Positions 6,948 to 11,005 of a DNA stretch of 11,005 bases are shown piece by piece. The DNA is from an uncultured Parasutterella sp. (GTDB taxonomy: Bacteria > Pseudomonadota > Gammaproteobacteria > Burkholderiales > Burkholderiaceae_F). The DNA lies in assembly GCA_900766055.1 (NCBI GenBank), contig CAAFTZ010000150.1:1-11005 (forward strand), written 5' to 3'. The stretch's first letter is position 1, and each line of letters opens with the position of its first letter. The position numbers and the translations under genes are program-made. The notes below the pieces were generated by a model. It was not told the DNA's origin and did not search any database. It was given only the letters and a program-made list of their open reading frames with translations.

Positions 6948-8099
6948 ATGGCAGTCAAAGAAACTCGAAAACTCGCCAAAGAAGAACCTTCCGACATTGC
7001 ATCCGAAGTTCTCGATGACGGTTACATCGATGTCATGGATGACAAAACCGTTGCTCTTTTCCCTTTGGGCGACATGATTATTCCCACAGGCATCGACTAC
7101 AAGCCCGGTGATCCCGAAGAGGATGCTCTGGCGGTAACAGATGCGCTTCCTGAAATTGAAGATCTTTGCTTCTTAGAAGTTCCGAAGGTTTTTTCTTTAA
7201 AGGGAAGTGTGGTCACACCGGCGATGATGCTCGAGCTTTCCCGAGCCGTCCAAAGGGTTTTGATTCGCCCGGAAGTCTCAGGTGTTGTCGTTACTCAGCC
7301 CGCGGACAATATTGAAGAAACAGCTTATTTCGTCAGCATCTCCTTGTCGGACGTCTTCCAAAATCAGAATTCCAAGCCGATCGTCTTTACGACCTGCATG
7401 AATCCTGAGGACCCGATGTTTGACGGAACCAAGAATCTTTTAGATTCCATTCGAGTTGCCTGCCACGACGTGAAGGGAGACATCCCGACCGTAGTCGTCT
7501 GCATGAACGGTGAAATCCATGCCGCATCCCGCGCTCAGCTTACTCATACCAACAAAGCTTCCGCCTTGGCTTCGCCGGGCTGGGGCCCCGTCGGCTATGT
7601 CGACCGCGACAATGTTTATTTCCGCTGCGGTGCATTAGAGCTCGATACCGGCTTGAACTTCCCGATGCTCAAAAAGCTCACAGCAAAAGTTCCTGTCATC
7701 AAAGCCATGTGCGGAGATGACGGTGCGCTTCTAGAAATAGTCCTTGAAAAAGAACCGGACGCCATCATCGTTGAAGGTTTCGGCCGCGGCAACCTTCCGG
7801 CCGGCATGATGCCTGCGATTAAAAAAGCGGTAAAGAAGGGCATTTTCGTTGTGATCTCGACGAGAGCTTCTTCCGGCCGTGTCTTAGACAGTACGGTTTT
7901 CCCGGGCAGTGTCGCCCAGTGTCTCGAATGCGGCTGTTTGTTAGCCGGCGAAACAACGACCGCTAAAGCCAGACTTCTTTTAATGTATGTCCTTTCCCAG
8001 AAAGAAGCCATTCAATTAAAGAAAGAGGATCCGGAAAGATTCTTCGCCTACGTACAGGAATGTTTGGATCCGGTCCTGACAAACAGACTTTTCGGTTAA
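6948..8099 (+). CDS. Asparaginase-fold protein with degenerate active site
   Basis: The 383-residue protein aligns by eye with the two-domain L-asparaginase/glutaminase fold, with about 33 extra N-terminal residues. Family-like stretches are VVTPAMMLELSRAV (88-101), GVVVTQPADNIEETAYF (112-128), KPIVFTTCMNP (143-152), DGTKNLLDSIRVA (159-171), ASPGWGPVGYV (208-218), and C-terminal VEGFGRGNLP (275-284), SGRV (309-312) and LAGETTTAKARLLLM (332-346). The catalytic elements are altered. The N-terminal TGGTI is replaced by FPLGDMI, with D42 where the first Thr sits. The HGTDT motif is QPADN, so the second Thr is Ala119 though Asp120 remains. The TKT/TKTN lysine is His200 in THTN. Hydrolysis therefore looks lost, and a binding or regulatory role is inferred. 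ATG 6948 has AAGGA (6936-6940) 7 bases upstream. GTG 6915, 14 bases after the previous stop and preceded by GAGG, is an alternative that adds a Lys-rich tail. Cytoplasmic, no signal peptide. Confidence 0.85.
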   Translation: MAVKETRKLAKEEPSDIASEVLDDGYIDVMDDKTVALFPLGDMIIPTGIDYKPGDPEEDALAVTDALPEIEDLCFLEVPKVFSLKGSVVTPAMMLELSRAVQRVLIRPEVSGVVVTQPADNIEETAYFVSISLSDVFQNQNSKPIVFTTCMNPEDPMFDGTKNLLDSIRVACHDVKGDIPTVVVCMNGEIHAASRAQLTHTNKASALASPGWGPVGYVDRDNVYFRCGALELDTGLNFPMLKKLTAKVPVIKAMCGDDGALLEIVLEKEPDAIIVEGFGRGNLPAGMMPAIKKAVKKGIFVVISTRASSGRVLDSTVFPGSVAQCLECGCLLAGETTTAKARLLLMYVLSQKEAIQLKKEDPERFFAYVQECLDPVLTNRLFG

Positions 8100-8524
8100 T
8101 GAGCCAAAAATTTGCTTCCATGGACGAGCTGTTCGAAGCGCTGAGTCATTCAGCGTTTCGAAGCAAATTTCGTTTGTCTTACGCCGACAGAACTTATGCC
8201 GAGACTCGCAACGACGAGCTCTTGAAGAAACACGCCAAAGAAATTCTTCACGACAGAATCGGAAGCGCACATCCAAAAAACGACGGCAAACAGACGCCGT
8301 ACAAGGGACATCCGATCTTTACTGCGCAGCACGCTACCGGATGCTGCTGTCGCGGCTGTCTTTATAAGTGGCATGGGATCGACAAGGGCAGAGAACTAAC
8401 GGAAGAAGAACTCAATAACCTGAGCGATATGATCTTGGAGTGGATTCATCGAGACTTGCAAAAACCGGCTCCCAGGAAAAGAGTGCGCAAAGGCGAGACG
8501 CTTGATCTTTTCGACCAAAATTAA
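8099..8524 (+). CDS. DUF4186 family protein
   Basis: The 141-residue cytoplasmic protein resembles the DUF4186 family, whose function is unknown. Conserved-looking blocks are FRSKFRLSYADRTY (17-30), the long helix ETRNDELLKKHAKEI, NDGKQTPYKGHPIFTAQHATG, a Cys cluster CCCRGCLYKWHGI, and KGRELTEEELNN leading into a C-terminal helix. The His/Cys arrangement (GHP, QHATGCCCRGC, WHG) suggests metal binding; this is inference. The ATG overlaps the TAA of the asparaginase-fold gene by one base (TAATG), and there is no clear Shine-Dalgarno, so translation is probably coupled to the upstream gene. An in-frame ATG at 8060 would only add residues inside the upstream gene and is not preferred. A basic tail (KRVRKGE) ends the protein. 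Confidence 0.85.
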   Translation: MSQKFASMDELFEALSHSAFRSKFRLSYADRTYAETRNDELLKKHAKEILHDRIGSAHPKNDGKQTPYKGHPIFTAQHATGCCCRGCLYKWHGIDKGRELTEEELNNLSDMILEWIHRDLQKPAPRKRVRKGETLDLFDQN

Positions 8525-8650
8525 GTTGCCTTTTTGTGAAGGTTTTCAAAACATTCCAGAAAGGCTTCCTTTCGGACTTAATCTAACTAAAAGTTATAAC
8601 TAACCATCCATAAATAGTATTGGATTGAGACGAAAAGAATTTTTATGATG

Positions 8651-8679
8651 GAGGCATATAGAAGGAGAAAATATGCCTC
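8651..8679 (+). promoter_or_regulatory. Hairpin enclosing Shine-Dalgarno and start codon of the SGNH hydrolase gene
   Basis: GAGGCATAT (8651-8659) and ATATGCCTC (8671-8679) are a perfect 9-bp inverted repeat. The 11-base loop contains AAGGAG (8662-8667), the ribosome binding site, while the ATG (8673-8675) lies inside the 3' arm. In mRNA this would expose the Shine-Dalgarno and pair the start codon, a layout suited to translational control by temperature, ligand, protein or an upstream ribosome. It could also be a DNA operator. A tiny 12-codon frame (ATG 8645 to TAA 8681-8683) runs through the hairpin. Confidence 0.55.
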
Positions 8680-9437
8680 TTAACCGCCGTTCATTCCTCG
8701 GACTTTCAACAATTCTTTTGACTTCTCCGCTCCCGGTGTTTTCTTCGGAAAAGAAATCCGCCAAGAGAATCTTGGTTTACGGAGATTCGAATTCTTTCGG
8801 ATGGGCTTGGAGCCCTGAAAAAGACGTTTATCGACTGCCGATTGATCAAATTTGGCCTCAGGTCATGGCTCAAAAACTCGACTCTGATTATGAAGTCGAA
8901 GTTAACGCATTAGGCGGCCGAACGGTAAAAAGAGATCAAAAAGACGGAAACGGAACCGGCAAAAGTCTTTCAGGAAAATTGTTCAACGGCATGGTTTCAC
9001 TTCCTGCGGTTCTTTCCGAAAACCTTCCTTTGGATTTAGTCATCGTCATGCTCGGAACCAATGACGCGAATTCGAGACACAAGAACAATGCAAAAGCGAT
9101 TGCTAATGATCTTGAAGAGATGATTCGTTTGATTCAAGCCGGTGATTGGCAGTCCAACACTAAATTCAAAACGCCGAAAGTTTTAGTGATTGCACCTCCA
9201 CTGCAGCCCAACGAAACCGCTTATGGCGATGCATTCAACGGCGCAGAAAAAATTACCAAAGAACTGCCTCCGCTTCTGCAGGAAAAATGCCGACGCCTCG
9301 GTGCCGAATACTTGAACTCGCAAGACTTCGTAAAAGGCATCCCGGGACAAATTGACCGCGTTCACCTTTCTCCCGCGCAGCACAAAGTGTTAGGCGAAGC
9401 TGCTGCAGAGAAAGTCAAAAAGATCTTTGCCGATTGA
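8673..9437 (+). CDS. Exported SGNH/GDSL hydrolase (arylesterase-like), Tat leader
   Basis: The 254-residue protein starts with a twin-arginine leader: NRRSFLG at residues 4-10, a hydrophobic stretch to about 22, and probable cleavage near VFSSE (22-26). It should be exported folded to the periplasm. All four SGNH blocks are present: YGDSNSFGW with nucleophile S39; ALGGRTV with the block II Gly (81/82); GTNDAN (128-133) with N130; and IDRVHLS (227-233) with D228 and H231. The family cleaves esters, thioesters or sugar acetyl groups; this member resembles the arylesterase/acyl-hydrolase branch, and the substrate is not readable. AAGGAG lies 5 bases before the ATG, within a hairpin loop. It is first of four closely spaced genes for exported proteins (25-base gap to the next). 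Confidence 0.92.
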   Translation: MPLNRRSFLGLSTILLTSPLPVFSSEKKSAKRILVYGDSNSFGWAWSPEKDVYRLPIDQIWPQVMAQKLDSDYEVEVNALGGRTVKRDQKDGNGTGKSLSGKLFNGMVSLPAVLSENLPLDLVIVMLGTNDANSRHKNNAKAIANDLEEMIRLIQAGDWQSNTKFKTPKVLVIAPPLQPNETAYGDAFNGAEKITKELPPLLQEKCRRLGAEYLNSQDFVKGIPGQIDRVHLSPAQHKVLGEAAAEKVKKIFAD

Positions 9438-9462
9438 AGAATAAAAATCAAAGGGGGTGAGA

Positions 9463-9879
9463 GTGAAATTCCTGACCGCTGCTGCAATTACTGCATGTTT
9501 ATTTCTTTCGGGAAACGTCATGGCCCAGAATATTCAGATCAAAGTAGGAGACAAAGCCTACACTTGTGAATTAAACGGCAACGATGCCGCGAAAGACTTT
9601 GCTTCAAAACTTCCTCTAAAGCTCAAATTTGAGGATTTCGGTTCAACAGAACGAATTTCCTATTTGCCGAAAGCATTGAATTTGGGTTCGGCGCCCAGAA
9701 GCTACGATCCCCAAAAAGGCGATCTTACTTATTACATTCCTTGGGGAAATTTAGCGGTGTTTGTCAGAGACTTCCGTCCGTCTGACAACCTAGTCCCGCT
9801 CGGAAAACTTTCTCCGGAAGCGCTTAAAGCCATTCAAGAAAGCGGCTCCAAAGATGTTGAAATCAGTCTTGTTAAGTGA
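9463..9879 (+). CDS. Exported cyclophilin-like-fold protein
   Basis: The 138-residue product begins with a Sec signal peptide (MKFLTAAAITACLFLSG, then NVMAQ with probable cleavage after VMA). The mature part, NIQIKVGDKAYTCELNGNDA, AKDFASKLPLKLKFEDFGSTE, LPKALNLG, GDLTYYIPWGNLAVFVRDF and LVPLGKL, matches the small cyclophilin-like-fold family (Cyclophil_like2 type), whose function is unknown and which often occurs next to or fused with flavodoxins. Catalytic residues of true peptidyl-prolyl isomerases are not evident. GTG 9463 is chosen because AAGGGGGTGA (9451-9460), nearly the full anti-16S complement, sits just upstream at good spacing. GTG 9457 overlaps that site. The stop overlaps the GTG at 9876 and lies 5 bases before the likely ATG of the DUF362 gene. 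Confidence 0.85.
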   Translation: MKFLTAAAITACLFLSGNVMAQNIQIKVGDKAYTCELNGNDAAKDFASKLPLKLKFEDFGSTERISYLPKALNLGSAPRSYDPQKGDLTYYIPWGNLAVFVRDFRPSDNLVPLGKLSPEALKAIQESGSKDVEISLVK

Positions 9880-9884
9880 AAGAT

Positions 9885-10835
9885 ATGGAAACAACAGGAT
9901 TTTTGAGAAGAACGATACTTTTAACGGCTGCAGCAATGCCGATGATAGGAAGTAAAGTATTGGCAGCAACTCCGAATCAAGGTGCATCTACGGTCTATTT
10001 TGCAAAAGACATCAATGCAGAGAATTTTTTAGCAATTTATGACCGGCTTAGAAAGGACGCAAACCTTCCGGACGACGGAAGACTCACGGGAATCAAACTT
10101 CACGGCGACGATGTCGATACGAATCGAGCGATGTGGGAAGGGCTGCTGAATCACATTCCGAACAGCAAATTTGTTGAATGCAACTATGCCTCAATCTATC
10201 CGGCCGGAAGAGGCAATACGCAAGGAAATATTCGGGCGATTACAGCTCAAGGCATCGACAAGAATCGCCTCGATATTTTGGACAGAAACTGTGAATTCAC
10301 AGAAGTTCCGATCAGAGGCGGCAAAGAACTGAAGTCTGTCTCAGCACCGACCGCTTTACTAAAAGAGTACGGATGTGTTGCAGTGACGGCCAATTTCCGA
10401 ATTCCAAGTTTTGCAGGATTTTCCGGTGCATGTAAGAACGTCGGCATCGGTTTAGCCAGTGGGGAAGGCAAGACACAGGTTCATGGGCCGGGAGTCAAAA
10501 AAGACGCCGGATTCTTCAGAAGACTCGCCGATGCTTCAAAAGGCATTCACGATGCAATGGGCAATCGACTGCTTTTCATTAACGTGGTCTCCAACATTCA
10601 CGTTGATCCGCTGAAAGGTACTAAAGTCCGAACAGGCAATCTCGGCATCGTCGGATCTCTGGATTTGCTCGCTGCCGACCAAGCCGCAGCTGACTTAATT
10701 TACGGACAGACTCCTGCTGAGTACAACGCTTATTCGCTCCAAGAAAAGGTTGACAGAGGCTTCTTACAACTCGAGTACTTGGACGAAATCGGTGCGGGCA
10801 GCCGCAGCTACAAACTCATAACGCTCAATTGTTAA
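9885..10835 (+). CDS. Exported DUF362 family protein
   Basis: The 316-residue protein opens with an RR-type export leader (GFLRRTILLTAAAMPMIGS, probable cleavage after VLA at 25-27), possibly Tat. The mature part matches DUF362: VYFAKDINAENFLAIYDRL (37-55), GIKLHGDD (69-76), KFVECNYASIYPAGRG (95-110), NFRIPSFAGFSGACKNVGIG (170-189), ASGEGKTQVHG (191-201), FINVVSNIHVD (231-241), GNLGIVGSLDLLAADQAAADLIY (251-273), and the C-terminal EYLDEIGAGSRSYKL (297-311). DUF362 proteins are of unknown function; many are linked to iron-sulfur or redox roles. The family's Cys-rich DCDCDG stretch, as I recall it, is here DPLKGTK, so a metal site may be lost. Cysteines remain at 99, 136, 164, 183 and 316. ATG 9885 is used; GTG 9876 (overlapping the previous TGA) is an alternative adding three residues. 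It is tightly linked to the neighbours on both sides. Confidence 0.85.
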   Translation: METTGFLRRTILLTAAAMPMIGSKVLAATPNQGASTVYFAKDINAENFLAIYDRLRKDANLPDDGRLTGIKLHGDDVDTNRAMWEGLLNHIPNSKFVECNYASIYPAGRGNTQGNIRAITAQGIDKNRLDILDRNCEFTEVPIRGGKELKSVSAPTALLKEYGCVAVTANFRIPSFAGFSGACKNVGIGLASGEGKTQVHGPGVKKDAGFFRRLADASKGIHDAMGNRLLFINVVSNIHVDPLKGTKVRTGNLGIVGSLDLLAADQAAADLIYGQTPAEYNAYSLQEKVDRGFLQLEYLDEIGAGSRSYKLITLNC

Positions 10836-10845
10836 AGGAAAAATT

Positions 10846-11005
10846 ATGAAAAAACTCCTCATCGCCACACTTCTTGGTTTAGCCGCGGCCGGAGCACAAG
10901 TTCAGGCTAAAACACTTCTTGTCTATTACAGCTTTACCGGAAATATTGAAAAGGCCGCTGACGCTGTTAAAGATCAGACCCCGACGGATGTGATTCGGAT
11001 TCAGC
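10846..11005 (+). CDS. Exported flavodoxin (N-terminal part, cut by window end)
   Basis: Only 53 codons are in the window. They encode a Sec signal peptide (MKKLLIATLLGLAAAGAQ, then VQA with probable cleavage before KT) and the start of a flavodoxin domain: TLLVYYSFTGNIEKAADAV. The SFTGN turn matches the FMN-phosphate loop (T/S-x-T-G-N) of flavodoxins. A leader on a flavodoxin is notable because classical flavodoxins are cytoplasmic electron carriers. Shine-Dalgarno AAAGGA (10834-10839) precedes the ATG, and the gap to the DUF362 stop is only 10 bases, so it belongs to the same operon. The C-terminal part is outside the window. Confidence 0.85.
   Translation, partial: MKKLLIATLLGLAAAGAQVQAKTLLVYYSFTGNIEKAADAVKDQTPTDVIRIQ

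Noticed and set aside
8559..8573. GAAAGG-CTT-CCTTTC hairpin after the DUF4186 gene as a terminator
   Set aside because: The stem is short and AT-rich and no T-run follows, so it does not qualify as a rho-independent terminator.

Overview
The window looks like chromosomal DNA of a gut-type betaproteobacterium. Its moderate GC content, Tat-exported hydrolases, a Dcu-type anaerobic C4-dicarboxylate transporter and an exported flavodoxin would suit Sutterellaceae (Sutterella/Parasutterella-like). That assignment is inference from gene content; no marker gene such as rRNA is present. I see no tRNA, rRNA, CRISPR array, insertion sequence or attachment site. No stretch without a gene exceeds about 165 bases.

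Layout, left to right. (1) 1-1549: the 5' part of a DcuA/DcuB-family dicarboxylate antiporter on the minus strand, divergent from a LysR regulator. The 126-base gap holds an ATC-N9-GAT (T-N11-A) LysR-type box and a near-perfect palindrome in the transporter leader. (2) 1550-4430: a convergent terminator region, then a threonine-aldolase-like PLP enzyme and leucyl aminopeptidase pepA, both on the minus strand. They are separated by a UUCG-loop terminator. pepA has a consensus TATAAT with a palindrome over its -35 region. (3) 4428-5330: an EamA/DMT-family permease on the minus strand, broken by one in-frame TAA. (4) 5494-8524, plus strand: a tight three-gene unit of an FAD-linked 2-hydroxyacid dehydrogenase (GlcD/D2HGDH type), an asparaginase-fold protein that lacks the catalytic residues, and a DUF4186 protein that starts inside the previous stop codon (TAATG). 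(5) 8673-11005, plus strand: a closely spaced run of four exported proteins: a Tat-type SGNH/GDSL hydrolase, a Sec-type cyclophilin-like-fold protein, a DUF362 protein with an RR-type leader, and a flavodoxin with a Sec signal peptide, cut by the window end.

The two most unusual items are region 5 as a possible uncharacterised periplasmic flavin/redox operon, and its leader. There a perfect 9-bp inverted repeat places the Shine-Dalgarno in a hairpin loop and the start codon of the first gene in the stem. The dead-looking asparaginase homologue in region 4 and the nonsense-interrupted permease in region 3 also deserve a second look.
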